Shown: positions 9,541 to 18,303 of the stretch, in pieces
How positions within the stretch are numbered: the stretch's first letter is position 1
Layout of the letters: every line of letters begins with the position of its first letter
Origin: Elusimicrobia bacterium RIFOXYA2_FULL_39_19
GTDB taxonomy: Bacteria; Elusimicrobiota; Endomicrobiia; CG1-02-37-114; XYA2-FULL-39-19
Assembly (NCBI GenBank): GCA_001800285.1
Contig: MGVC01000071.1
Location: 29,642-93,641 of the forward strand
Length of the DNA stretch: 64,000 bases
Reading direction: 5' to 3'
Translations under genes and position numbers: made by a program
Notes under the pieces: generated by a model
The model's input: the letters and a program-made list of their open reading frames with translations, nothing else
What the model was told of the DNA's origin: nothing
Databases searched by the model: none

Positions 9541-9996
9541 ATGGCAACAGAAGACATTAAAAAATTTATCGAAGTGATGAAAGACAAAGACATTGAAGAA
9601 TTGCTTTACGAAGCCGGTGATATGCGTATTTCGTTAAAAAGGCTAGAAGGCGAATGTGTGGCGGTTGCTCAGCCTAAACCGGTTTCTCAGGGTTCTGGTC
9701 AGTCTCAAATAATCGAGAAGAAAGAAAAACAAAACCAGGTTCTGGTGATTAAATCACCCATGGTTGGCACCTTTTTAAGGGCGCAGTCTCCGGATTATCC
9801 TCCACTTGTCATGGAAGGAAATCATATTGTTCCGGGGCAGAAAGTAGGATTAGTTGAAGCTATGAAAATAATGAAAGATGTGGTGTCATCTGTTAAAGGG
9901 AAAATCACCAAAGTATTAGTAGATAACGGACAAACAGTTGAGTATGGCCAGGAATTATTTCACGTAGACCCTGAAACCAACAGCAAAGGAAACTAA
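9541..9996 (+). CDS. accB: Acetyl-CoA carboxylase biotin carboxyl carrier protein
   Basis: Carries the biotin prosthetic group of acetyl-CoA carboxylase in fatty acid synthesis. The C-terminal biotinyl domain has the lysine motif EAMKIM and the preceding SPMVGTF; a Gln/Ser/Pro-rich linker (about residues 40-65) joins it to the short N-terminal region. The ORF track begins at GTG 9532, but AAGGTGG lies just before ATG 9541 at proper spacing, so I choose 9541 (151 aa). The accC gene follows after 3 bases. Confidence 0.96.
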   Translation: MATEDIKKFIEVMKDKDIEELLYEAGDMRISLKRLEGECVAVAQPKPVSQGSGQSQIIEKKEKQNQVLVIKSPMVGTFLRAQSPDYPPLVMEGNHIVPGQKVGLVEAMKIMKDVVSSVKGKITKVLVDNGQTVEYGQELFHVDPETNSKGN

Positions 9997-9999
9997 CTT

Positions 10000-11352
10000 A
10001 TGTTTAAAAAAGTACTAATTGCCAACAGAGGCGAAATAGCAGTAAGAGTTATCAGAGCTTGCAGAGAATTAGGAATTCAGACCGTGGCTGTTCATTCTGA
10101 AGTTGATAAGGATTCAATGCACGTAAAAATTGCTGACAAGGCTGTTTGTATTGGCCCTGGTCCGGCAATAGAAAGTTATCTGAACATCCCGAACATTATT
10201 TCAGCTGCTACAATAACCGGCTGCGATGCTATTCATCCGGGATACGGTTTTCTTTCAGAAAATACTTATTTTGCTGACGTTTGCGAATCAAGTGGAATAA
10301 GGTTTATAGGTCCATCAAAAGAATCGGTTCATAAAATGGGTGATAAAATTGAAGCCCGCAAAATAATGATAAAAAACGGTGTAAGCGTTGTTCCAGGTAC
10401 AACTGAACCGATAAGCGTAGATAATCCGGATTTAGAAAAAATAGCAGACAAAATTGGATATCCGCTGATAATAAAGGCAGCAATGGGCGGCGGTGGAAGA
10501 GGTATGCGTGTCGTCCCATCAAAAGAATCTCTTTCGAATGCTATTCAAACGGCGAAGTCGGAAGCTAAAAATGCTTTTGGAAATGATAAAGTTTATCTTG
10601 AAAGATATGTTGAAGAACCTCGGCATATTGAGTTTCAGATAGCAGCAGATAATAAGGGTCATACAGTTTATTTTCCTGAACGCGACTGTTCAATTCAGAG
10701 AAGACACCAGAAACTTATTGAAGAAAGCCCTTCTCCGTTTCTTGATGCAGATTTAAGAAAGAAAATGGGTAAACAAGCTGTTAAGGCAGCCAAAGCTGTT
10801 GATTATTGCACAGTCGGTACAATAGAATTCCTGGTAGATAAAAAGAAAAATTTCTTTTTTCTGGAAATGAATACAAGAATTCAGGTAGAACATCCTATAA
10901 CGGAAATTGTTTCGGGTGTTGACCTGGTAAAACTGCAGATTAAACTGGCGGCAGGCGAAGAATTGAAACTTGAATCTGAAAAAATAAAACTTTGCGGGCA
11001 TGCCATAGAATGCAGAATTAATGCTGAAGATCCGGATAGGGATTTTATGCCTTCACCCGGAAGAATAAACGGTTTAAATCTGCCTGGTGGCCCCGGGGTA
11101 CGTCTAGATACTCATATTTATGACGGATATCAAATTCCATCATTTTATGACAGCCTGATTTGTAAACTCATTACTTATGGCTACAACAGAAAAGAAGCTA
11201 TTGCAAGAATGGAAAGAGCTCTTGTTGAACTGAAAGTAGGTGGAATAAAAACAACAACGCCTCTCCATAAAAAAATCATGGAACATGATTATTTCCGTAA
11301 AGGTGATTTTCAAACGGATTTCCTCATGAAACATATATATGGCCAGCAATAA
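10000..11352 (+). CDS. accC: Acetyl-CoA carboxylase, biotin carboxylase subunit
   Basis: ATP-dependent carboxylation of biotin on AccB. N-terminal FKKVLIANRGEIAVRVIRACRELG, the Gly-rich ATP lid AAMGGGGRGMRVV, the ATP-grasp segment FLEMNTRIQVEHPITE, and the C-terminal domain with HAIECRINAEDP are present. At 450 aa it is full length. The carboxyltransferase genes accA/accD are not in the window. Confidence 0.97.
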   Translation: MFKKVLIANRGEIAVRVIRACRELGIQTVAVHSEVDKDSMHVKIADKAVCIGPGPAIESYLNIPNIISAATITGCDAIHPGYGFLSENTYFADVCESSGIRFIGPSKESVHKMGDKIEARKIMIKNGVSVVPGTTEPISVDNPDLEKIADKIGYPLIIKAAMGGGGRGMRVVPSKESLSNAIQTAKSEAKNAFGNDKVYLERYVEEPRHIEFQIAADNKGHTVYFPERDCSIQRRHQKLIEESPSPFLDADLRKKMGKQAVKAAKAVDYCTVGTIEFLVDKKKNFFFLEMNTRIQVEHPITEIVSGVDLVKLQIKLAAGEELKLESEKIKLCGHAIECRINAEDPDRDFMPSPGRINGLNLPGGPGVRLDTHIYDGYQIPSFYDSLICKLITYGYNRKEAIARMERALVELKVGGIKTTTPLHKKIMEHDYFRKGDFQTDFLMKHIYGQQ

Positions 11353-11370
11353 TTCGGTTGAGGTAGAACT

Positions 11371-11940
11371 GTGAAACAAAGAATTGAAAAAATAATAAAA
11401 GATAGTATCGAAACCAAACAGACTATTCTGAAAGAATATGTTCCTGTTATAGAGAAAATATCCCAATTGCTGATTGAGGCATACAAAAACAAAAAGAAGA
11501 TTGTTGTTTTTGGAAACGGTGGAAGTGCAGCAGATGCACAACATTTAGCCGCAGAACTGGTTGTAAGGTTTGAAAAAGACCGTCGTAGCCTTGATTGCCT
11601 TGCACTGTCAACCAATACATCTACAATAACAGCTATCGGTAATGACTATGGTTTTGAACAGGTATTTTCAAAACAGATTGAGTCTGCCGTAAATGAGGGA
11701 GATGTTGTAATTGGCATATCAACAAGCGGCAATTCAAAAAATGTTATCCTGGCTATGGAGCAGGCAAGAAAGCAAAAAGCAGTTACTGTAGCCTGGACCG
11801 GCAAAACCGGTGGTAAATTAAAAGATGCGGTAGATTTATGCATAGGCATTCCTTCTGAAAATACAGCGCGCATACAAGAGGGGCACGTGCTCCTGATTCA
11901 TATAATTTCAAAACTTATTGAAGAAGAATTATTTAAATAA
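11371..11940 (+). CDS. gmhA: Phosphoheptose isomerase (SIS domain)
   Basis: Converts sedoheptulose 7-phosphate to D-glycero-D-manno-heptose 7-phosphate, the first step to ADP-heptose for LPS core. SIS-domain motifs FGNGGSAADAQHLAAELV and ISTSGNSKNV match GmhA; 189 aa is standard. It begins at GTG with GAGGTAG 5 bases upstream. The stop is followed immediately (no gap) by the heptose adenylyltransferase gene, confirming the pathway context. Confidence 0.94.
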   Translation: MKQRIEKIIKDSIETKQTILKEYVPVIEKISQLLIEAYKNKKKIVVFGNGGSAADAQHLAAELVVRFEKDRRSLDCLALSTNTSTITAIGNDYGFEQVFSKQIESAVNEGDVVIGISTSGNSKNVILAMEQARKQKAVTVAWTGKTGGKLKDAVDLCIGIPSENTARIQEGHVLLIHIISKLIEEELFK

Positions 11941-12435
11941 ATGATTTCAGGAAAATTAGTGGAAATATCAAAAATAAAAAACAGGAAACAGATTTTAAAA
12001 TTAGTAAAGAAATTTAAGAAACAAAAAAAGAAAATAGTTTTTACGAATGGTTGTTACGATCTTTTTCATGCCGGGCACCTTGAAGTCCTAAAAAAAGCAA
12101 AAAGTACCGGAGATGTTTTGATAGTAGGCATAAATTCTGATAAGTCTATCAGAGAATTAAAAGGTCCCGAGAGGCCCATAGTTCAGGATAAATACAGGGC
12201 TTCAATTATTGCCGGGCTTGACTGCGTTGATTTTGTTATTATTTTTAATGAAGTATCTGTTATTAACCTGGTTAAAGCGCTTTGTCCGGATGTTTTGGTT
12301 AAGGGCGGACAGTATAAGATAAAAGAAGTCGTCGGTTGGCAGTATGCAGGGGAAATTGTCCGTGTTCCGATTCTAAAAGGTTACTCGACAACTGCAACTA
12401 TTGATAAAATAGTAAGCATATATGGCAAAAAGTAA
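11941..12435 (+). CDS. rfaE2: D-glycero-beta-D-manno-heptose 1-phosphate adenylyltransferase (stand-alone HldE domain II)
   Basis: Adenylates heptose 1-phosphate to ADP-heptose. The nucleotidyltransferase motif FTNGCYDLFHAGHLEVL (HxGH) and the late ISTT-like segment KGYSTTATIDKI are present. At 164 aa it corresponds only to the C-terminal half of bifunctional HldE, so the kinase is either a separate gene elsewhere or replaced. It abuts gmhA with zero spacing and overlaps the next ORF by 14 bases. Confidence 0.93.
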   Translation: MISGKLVEISKIKNRKQILKLVKKFKKQKKKIVFTNGCYDLFHAGHLEVLKKAKSTGDVLIVGINSDKSIRELKGPERPIVQDKYRASIIAGLDCVDFVIIFNEVSVINLVKALCPDVLVKGGQYKIKEVVGWQYAGEIVRVPILKGYSTTATIDKIVSIYGKK

Positions 12436-12862
12436 AGACCAATTGTTGTTTGAAAAAAATAAAAACCTGTACCGTTTGCTTGATGCAAATTTAAACAGAG
12501 CAAGCGAAGGCTTGAGAGTAATTGAAGATTCTCTGAGATTTATTTACAATAACAAAGATTTATTTTCTACTTTCAGAACTATAAGGCATAAAATAAACAA
12601 ATTATCATCAAAAGCCTACCCAAAACTCATCCTGTCTAGGGATAGCCAGAGGGATTCAGGAAGAGAAATTCAGGAAAAATCAAAAAGAGAAAGTTTAGGA
12701 ATACTTTTGGCCGCCAATTTCAAAAGAGTTGAACAAGCACTAAGAGTGCTTGAGGAATACTCGAAGCTGATTGCACCAGATTCAGCAGTAGAGTTTAAAA
12801 AGGCAAGATATTCAGTTTATAACCTGGAAAAAATGTTTGCATGTAAGGTGTGTAAAATATGA
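12422..12862 (+). CDS. ThiD2-like domain protein (thiamine-related)
   Basis: A 146-aa all-helical protein with NLYRLLDANLNRASEGLRVI, a segment I recognise as the domain that in other bacteria is fused to the N-terminus of ThiE-type thiamine phosphate synthases (called ThiD2 and proposed as an alternative pyrimidine-phosphate kinase). Here it is stand-alone, with no ThiE barrel following. A second conserved block reads AANFKRVEQALRVLEEY. The stop overlaps the thiC start by 4 bases, which supports a thiamine role. The biochemical activity is family-level knowledge I hold only loosely. Confidence 0.7.
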   Translation: MAKSKDQLLFEKNKNLYRLLDANLNRASEGLRVIEDSLRFIYNNKDLFSTFRTIRHKINKLSSKAYPKLILSRDSQRDSGREIQEKSKRESLGILLAANFKRVEQALRVLEEYSKLIAPDSAVEFKKARYSVYNLEKMFACKVCKI

Positions 12863-14154
12863 CACAGATAGATTCAGCAAAGAAAAACATTACAACTAAT
12901 GAAATAAATAAAATTGCCAAGGATGAAGGTTGTCCTGTTCAGCACATATCAGATGGTCTTTCAAACGGATCCATCGCAATATTTTGCAATAACAAAAGGC
13001 CGGCAATAAAAAATTTCAGAGAGTGCGCCGTTGGCGCAGGTCTTAAAACAAAAGTAAATGCCAATATAGGAACATCTCCGGATTGTATCAGTATGGAAAA
13101 GGAGCTTGAAAAGCTGGAAACAGCTATCAGGGCTAAGGCTGATACGGTAATGGATCTTTCAACAGGTGGCAGTCTGAAGAAAATAAGACAGCAGATTATA
13201 AAATATTCCACCATTCCCGTAGGTACAGTGCCGGTATATCAGGCTTCCTGCGAAACGATGCTGCGCGAAAAGTCAGTTTTTCAGATGGATTCAGAAAAAA
13301 TATTTTCAGTTATAGAAGAACATGCTGCTGACGGAGTTGATTTTATAACCGTTCACTGCGGCATAACAAAAAAAACAGTGGATGTATTAGAAAAGAAAAA
13401 AAGAATTTGCGGTGTCGTTTCGAGAGGCGGGGCATTTTTAGTTAAATGGATTATGTCGACCGGAAAGGAAAACCCGCTTTACGAAAATTATGACAGGCTT
13501 CTTGATATTGCATATAAATATGATATGGTTTTAAGTTTAGGTGATGGGTTGCGTCCCGGTGCAATTGCAGACGCAAATGATGATGCTCAGCTTGCGGAAT
13601 TGTCTGTGTTAGGCGAATTAATAGAAAGAGCCAAGAAAAGAAATGTTCAGGCCATAGTTGAAGGCCCGGGACATATGCCGATAAATCTTATTCAGGAACA
13701 CGTTAAATTACAGAAGAAAATTACAAAAAATGCACCCTATTATGTTTTGGGACCATTAGTTACCGATGTGGCGCCGGGATATGATCATATAACAAGCGCC
13801 ATAGGCGGAGCTCTCGCAGCTGCCAGCGGTGTTGATTATCTATGTTATGTCACACCTGCAGAGCATTTGCATCTGCCTGATACGGAAGATGTGTTTCAGG
13901 GTGTGATGGCGTCAAGAATAGCAGCACATGCCGGTGATATTGCAAAAGGCGTCAAGGGAGCCATGCAATGGGATATTGATTTTTCAAAACTACGGAAAAG
14001 CCTTGATTGGAAAAATCAGGAAAAAAATTCACTTGACCCTGAAAAATTTAAATCAGAATTTAAAAAATTTAAAGCTAGCGATAAAGATACCTGTACTATG
14101 TGCGGGCAGTTCTGTGCTATGCGGGAAATGAATAAGGTTCTTGAAAAAGTATGA
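12859..14154 (+). CDS. thiC: Phosphomethylpyrimidine synthase ThiC
   Basis: Radical-SAM enzyme turning aminoimidazole ribotide into HMP-phosphate for thiamine. The C-terminal iron-sulfur motif CTMCGQFC is intact, and GTVPVYQA, RGGAFLV, EGPGHMPI and GPLVTDVAPGYDHITSAIGG are clear family blocks. At 431 aa it is the compact form common in anaerobes. There is no TPP-riboswitch-like leader because it overlaps the preceding gene; it overlaps thrB by 4 bases. Confidence 0.97.
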   Translation: MTQIDSAKKNITTNEINKIAKDEGCPVQHISDGLSNGSIAIFCNNKRPAIKNFRECAVGAGLKTKVNANIGTSPDCISMEKELEKLETAIRAKADTVMDLSTGGSLKKIRQQIIKYSTIPVGTVPVYQASCETMLREKSVFQMDSEKIFSVIEEHAADGVDFITVHCGITKKTVDVLEKKKRICGVVSRGGAFLVKWIMSTGKENPLYENYDRLLDIAYKYDMVLSLGDGLRPGAIADANDDAQLAELSVLGELIERAKKRNVQAIVEGPGHMPINLIQEHVKLQKKITKNAPYYVLGPLVTDVAPGYDHITSAIGGALAAASGVDYLCYVTPAEHLHLPDTEDVFQGVMASRIAAHAGDIAKGVKGAMQWDIDFSKLRKSLDWKNQEKNSLDPEKFKSEFKKFKASDKDTCTMCGQFCAMREMNKVLEKV

Positions 14155-15080
14155 AGTTTAATGTAAAAGTACCGGCAACAACAGCAAACTTTGGTTCAGG
14201 ATTTGATGCCGTGGGCATGGCCCTGAAGTTCTATAATGAATTAGAAATCAAAACCGGTTATAAAAACAATACCGGGAACATACTTACCATAGAAGGCGAA
14301 GGCAGAGATAAACTGCCCAAAAACGATAAAAACATAATTATAAAAAGCATGGCCGAAGCCTGTAAGTGTGCAAATAGAAATCCGGTATCAGTTTTGAAAG
14401 GGCTTGAAATAAAAATGATTAACCGCATTCCTCTGGCAAGAGGAATGGGAAGCAGTGCCGCTGCAATAGTCAGCGGATTGGTAGCAGCAAATCACATGTT
14501 AGACAACAGACTTAGCAGCTATGATCTTTTAAATATTGCAAATAGATTAGAAGGACATCCTGATAACGTAGCACCAGCTCTTTTTGGAGGGGTCTGTATT
14601 TCCGTTTTAGACGGCAGTGACGTGAAATGCATAAAAATCAGGCCTCCTGTTGAATTGGATTTTATTGTCTGCGTTCCTCAGTTTGAACTTTCAACACAGA
14701 AAGCAAGAAAAATCTTACCGGAAAATGTAAGTTTAAAAAATGCGGTGTTTAATCTTTCAAGGGCTTCTCTTTTAGTAGGTGCTCTTGCGTACAGACAATA
14801 TAATTTGCTTTCACTTGCAACACAGGATAAACTTCATCAGCCGTTTCGCAGAAAACTGGTTCCCGGAATGGAAGAAGCTTTTAAAAAAGCTGTAGCAAGC
14901 GGATCCTTGGCAGTTTTTTTAAGCGGTTCAGGCCCTACACTTATGGCTATTGCTGAAAAGAAAGCTTGTAAAAGTAAAATTATCGGGCAATCCATGAGCA
15001 AAGCGTTTAAATCAAAAAATATTAATTCTTTTGTACATGTGCTTTCAGTTGATTCAATCGGAGCTAAAGTTAATGCTTAA
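14151..15080 (+). CDS. thrB: Homoserine kinase
   Basis: GHMP-family kinase phosphorylating homoserine toward threonine. N-terminal VKVPATTANFGSGFDAVGMAL, ATP loop IPLARGMGSSAAAIVSGL, the GHPDNVAPALFGG segment, and motif 3 LSGSGPTLMAI are all present. At 309 aa it is normal. The stop overlaps the start of the Cys-cluster protein. The thrC and hom genes are not in the window; lysC and asd (same pathway) are. Confidence 0.94.
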   Translation: MKFNVKVPATTANFGSGFDAVGMALKFYNELEIKTGYKNNTGNILTIEGEGRDKLPKNDKNIIIKSMAEACKCANRNPVSVLKGLEIKMINRIPLARGMGSSAAAIVSGLVAANHMLDNRLSSYDLLNIANRLEGHPDNVAPALFGGVCISVLDGSDVKCIKIRPPVELDFIVCVPQFELSTQKARKILPENVSLKNAVFNLSRASLLVGALAYRQYNLLSLATQDKLHQPFRRKLVPGMEEAFKKAVASGSLAVFLSGSGPTLMAIAEKKACKSKIIGQSMSKAFKSKNINSFVHVLSVDSIGAKVNA

Positions 15081-15342
15081 AAAAATCAGAAGGCATTTTA
15101 AAGTGTATCTGACAAAAAAGTACTTTGAAAAGCACAAAGAAAAAAAAACCGGTAATTGTAAAAGATGCGGAAATTGCTGTAAAATCTGGTACAAATGCCC
15201 CTTTTTGGAATTTAAATCAAAAGAGGCTACCTGTAAGATATATAAACACAGGCCCGCTGTTTGCAGAATTTTTCCATTAAATAGAAAAGATCTTGAGGAA
15301 ATTTCCACAAAATGCGGTTTTCATTTTGAAAAAAGTCTGTAG
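15073..15342 (+). CDS. Small YkgJ-type Cys-cluster protein
   Basis: An 89-aa protein with the pattern CKRCGNCCKIW…C…C and a later RPAVCRIFPL, the arrangement of the YkgJ/zinc-or-iron-chelating CxxxCxxCC family. The biological role is unknown. The ORF track begins at 15031, but ATG 15073 has GGAG about 9 bases upstream and overlaps the thrB stop by only 8 bases, so I prefer 15073. The basic N-terminus has no signal peptide. Confidence 0.75.
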   Translation: MLKKIRRHFKVYLTKKYFEKHKEKKTGNCKRCGNCCKIWYKCPFLEFKSKEATCKIYKHRPAVCRIFPLNRKDLEEISTKCGFHFEKSL

Positions 15343-15365
15343 AAAAGGAGTGTTTAAAGCTTTAG

Positions 15366-16583
15366 ATGATGGATTTAATAGTTATGAAATTCGGCGGTTC
15401 AAGCGTAGCAAATACAGAGAAAATACTTAACGCAGCCAATAGGATAATTGAAAATAAAAAGAAGGCCAGAAGAATAGTGGTTGTAGTTTCTGCTCCTGGA
15501 GATATGACGGACGATCTTATTGAAAAAGCAAATGAGATAACCGAAAAACCAAACGAAAGGGAAATGGATATGCTCCTTGCAACAGGTGAACAGATCTCTA
15601 TTGCTCTTTTGAGTATGGCAATAAACAATAAAAGCCACGATTCAATTTCATTTACCGGGCCTCAGGCAGGGATTTACGCCGGATATCCGCACACAAAAGC
15701 AAGAATTACAAAAATTATGCCTGTAAAAATATTACAGGCCCTTAAACAGAACAAAATAGTTATAGTGGCAGGATTTCAGGGTTTAAACCCGAACGAAGAT
15801 ATTACTACACTGGGTCGTGGAGGCTCAGATCTTACCGCTGTTGCCCTGGCAGCAGCACTTAAGGCTGATTTGTGCGAAATATATACGGACGTAACCGGTG
15901 TATATACTACAGATCCGCGTGTATGCAGTGCAGCAACAAAAATAGATCAAATATCATATGATGAAATGCTCGAAATGGCCGGTAGCGGGGCTCAGGTAAT
16001 GCAGGCCAGATCAATAGAAGTAGCAAAAAAGTTCAATGTAATAATAGAAGTTAAATCAAGTTTTTCAAAAGAGAAGGGTACCATAATTTCCGGGGAGGTA
16101 AAGAAGATGGAAGAAGTAGTTGTGTCCTCTGTGACTTTTGACAGAAATCAAGTAAAAATGTCAGTGCTGGATTTGCCTGATGTACCGGGTATTGCAGCTA
16201 AAGTGTTTGGCGGTTTAGCCAAAGAAAACATAAACGTAGATATGATTATACAATCATCCGCAAGGGATGGTTTTAATGACATATCATTTACAATATCAAG
16301 AACAGATCTGAAAAAAACGCTCCCGCTTCTTAGGAAATTATCAAAAAAACTTAAGGCTCAGGGTGTAATTTATGATGATAAAGTTGCAAAAGTATCGATA
16401 GTAGGTGTCGGCATGAAAAGTCATCCTGGCGTAGCTTCTGATATGTTTAACTATCTTTCTGATGAAGGTGTGAACATACACATGATATCAACATCGGAAA
16501 TAAAAATATCATGCATAATAAATGATAAAAACGTAGATAAGTCTGTAAAGGCGCTTCATTCAGGGTTTAAATTAGATAAATAA
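15366..16583 (+). CDS. lysC: Aspartate kinase
   Basis: First step of the aspartate family (Lys, Met, Thr). N-terminal kinase domain with MKFGGSSVA and GFQGLNPNEDITTLGRGGSDLTA, and two C-terminal ACT domains (from about residue 255: SVLDLPDVPGIAAKVF; SIVGVGMKSHPGVASDMF), implying allosteric inhibition by lysine and/or threonine. At 405 aa it is the monofunctional type. AAGGAG lies about 16 bases upstream, unusually far; ATG 15366 or 15369 could start. Confidence 0.96.
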   Translation: MMDLIVMKFGGSSVANTEKILNAANRIIENKKKARRIVVVVSAPGDMTDDLIEKANEITEKPNEREMDMLLATGEQISIALLSMAINNKSHDSISFTGPQAGIYAGYPHTKARITKIMPVKILQALKQNKIVIVAGFQGLNPNEDITTLGRGGSDLTAVALAAALKADLCEIYTDVTGVYTTDPRVCSAATKIDQISYDEMLEMAGSGAQVMQARSIEVAKKFNVIIEVKSSFSKEKGTIISGEVKKMEEVVVSSVTFDRNQVKMSVLDLPDVPGIAAKVFGGLAKENINVDMIIQSSARDGFNDISFTISRTDLKKTLPLLRKLSKKLKAQGVIYDDKVAKVSIVGVGMKSHPGVASDMFNYLSDEGVNIHMISTSEIKISCIINDKNVDKSVKALHSGFKLDK

Positions 16584-16609
16584 TAGTTTATTTGAGGAAG
16601 GTTAATTAT

Positions 16610-18226
16610 ATGACACAAAAGAAAATATTTTTATTTGATACAACATTAAGAGATGGTTCTCAATCAGCAGGTGTTTCTTTTTCTGCGGAAGATAAAATCA
16701 AGGTTGCCAAAGCGCTTGATGATTTTGGCATTGATTTTATTGAAGGTGGCTGGCCGGGTTCAAACCCGAAAGACGAGCTTTTCTTTGAGCAAGCACATAA
16801 AGGAATGAATCTCAAAAAAGCCAAGATTGTAGCGTTTGGTTCAACCAGGCATAAAGATAAACAGTCTCACGTTGACTCCAACTTGCTTGCCATAGTAAAC
16901 TCAAAAGTTCAATATGCCAGTATTTTCGGAAAAGCATGGGATTTTCATGTTATTCATGCTTTAAGGGCTACCCTTGAAGAAAACATTGAGATGATTGAAG
17001 ACAGCGTAAAATTTCTCAAACAAAAAGGCCTCGGAGTTGTTTATGATGCAGAACATTTTTTTGATGGTTTTAAAGCAAATCGTAACTATGCACTTAAAAC
17101 AATTGAGGCGGCAGTAAGAGCGGGAGCTTTTAATATTACTTTTTGTGATACAAACGGCGGCACTATGCCAAACCAGATCAGTGAAATCATAAAAGAAGTA
17201 AAGAATCACCTGAACGCAAACAACCAATTTTCGAAAATGGAGTATTCATTAGGAATTCATGCCCATAATGATTCAGAATGTGCTGTTGCTAACACTCTCG
17301 TAGCAGTCCTTGAAGGCGCTACCATGGTACAGGGAACAATTAATGGCTACGGTGAAAGATGCGGTAATGCAAATCTTTGCTCAATTATTCCAAACCTTGA
17401 AATAAAACTTGGCTATAAATGCCTGCCTGAAGATAAGTTAAAAGGACTATATGAGTTATCCAGGCATATTAATGAAATTGCAAACGTAATTCCAAACGAC
17501 CACCAGCCATATGTTGGCAAGGCAGCATTCACTCACAAAGCTGGTATCCATGTATCTGCTGTTCAGAGGCATTCAAGCACATATGAACATGTTGAACCTA
17601 CAACAGTTGGCAACGAACGTAAAGTACTTATTTCAGAACTTGCAGGAAAAAGCAACGTTATGTTTAAAATTAAAGAACTTAATCTTGATTTTGACGGTGA
17701 TAAAGATGTAAGCACAAAAGTTATTGATCTTATAAAAAAAATGGAGCACAAAGGCTATCAGTATGAGGATGCAGATGCTTCATTTGCCTTGCTTGTTAGA
17801 AAAGCATCAGGAATATATAATCCATTTTTTGAGTTAAAAGGATTTAGAGTAGTCGTGCAAAAAGAATCCAACACCGGAGAAATGGTTTCAGAAGCTATAG
17901 TAAAACTTGATGTAAAGGGAACCCTTGAACATACCGTAGCCGAAGGTGACGGGCCGGTAAATGCTTTGGATAATGCTTTGAGAAAAGCGCTGGAAAAATT
18001 TTACCCTGAATTAAAAGAAATGTCACTTTCGGACTTCAAAGTAAGAATAATCAACCCGAATGCAAGCACTGGAGCTATTACCAGAGTACTTATAGAATCA
18101 AAGGACAAAAAAGAAACCTGGGGAACTGTCGGCATATCAGAAAACATTATAGAAGCAAGCTGGCAGGCCTTATCAGAAGCAGTTGAATATAAGTTGTTAA
18201 AAGAATCAGCCAGAAAAAAGAAATAA
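16610..18226 (+). CDS. cimA: (R)-citramalate synthase
   Basis: Condenses pyruvate and acetyl-CoA to citramalate, opening a threonine-independent route to isoleucine. It has FDTTLRDGSQSAGVSFS, IEGGWPGSNPKD (the CimA-type variant of the 2-IPM synthase signature), HAHNDSECAVANTL, GTINGYGERCGNANL, and a C-terminal LeuA-dimer regulatory domain. The ORF track starts at TTG 16592, but GAGGAAGG (16594-16601) lies at good spacing before ATG 16610, giving 538 aa. Homology to the HMGL family alone could mean LeuA, but the WPGSNPKD segment and length favour CimA; ilv and leu neighbours agree. Confidence 0.92.
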   Translation: MTQKKIFLFDTTLRDGSQSAGVSFSAEDKIKVAKALDDFGIDFIEGGWPGSNPKDELFFEQAHKGMNLKKAKIVAFGSTRHKDKQSHVDSNLLAIVNSKVQYASIFGKAWDFHVIHALRATLEENIEMIEDSVKFLKQKGLGVVYDAEHFFDGFKANRNYALKTIEAAVRAGAFNITFCDTNGGTMPNQISEIIKEVKNHLNANNQFSKMEYSLGIHAHNDSECAVANTLVAVLEGATMVQGTINGYGERCGNANLCSIIPNLEIKLGYKCLPEDKLKGLYELSRHINEIANVIPNDHQPYVGKAAFTHKAGIHVSAVQRHSSTYEHVEPTTVGNERKVLISELAGKSNVMFKIKELNLDFDGDKDVSTKVIDLIKKMEHKGYQYEDADASFALLVRKASGIYNPFFELKGFRVVVQKESNTGEMVSEAIVKLDVKGTLEHTVAEGDGPVNALDNALRKALEKFYPELKEMSLSDFKVRIINPNASTGAITRVLIESKDKKETWGTVGISENIIEASWQALSEAVEYKLLKESARKKK

Positions 18227-18246
18227 CTTTTTTAAAAAAGTTATTT
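18221..18246. repeat. AT-rich palindrome at the cimA-ilvD junction
   Basis: A perfect 26-base palindrome (13 bases each side: AAATAACTTTTTT and its complement) spans the cimA stop codon. As RNA it forms a weak AU hairpin followed by TTATT. It may be a weak terminator or transcript-processing element separating cimA from ilvD. No loop bases are present, so the real hairpin would be shorter. Confidence 0.4.
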
Positions 18247-18303
18247 TATTCCGCTTAATGTGCCGTATAACATTGGCATAAAAGCAAATAGAGGTGGAAA
18301 TAG

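Noticed and set aside
12859-12900. TPP riboswitch before thiC
   Set aside because: No leader exists: thiC overlaps the upstream gene by 4 bases and no thi-box sequence was seen there.
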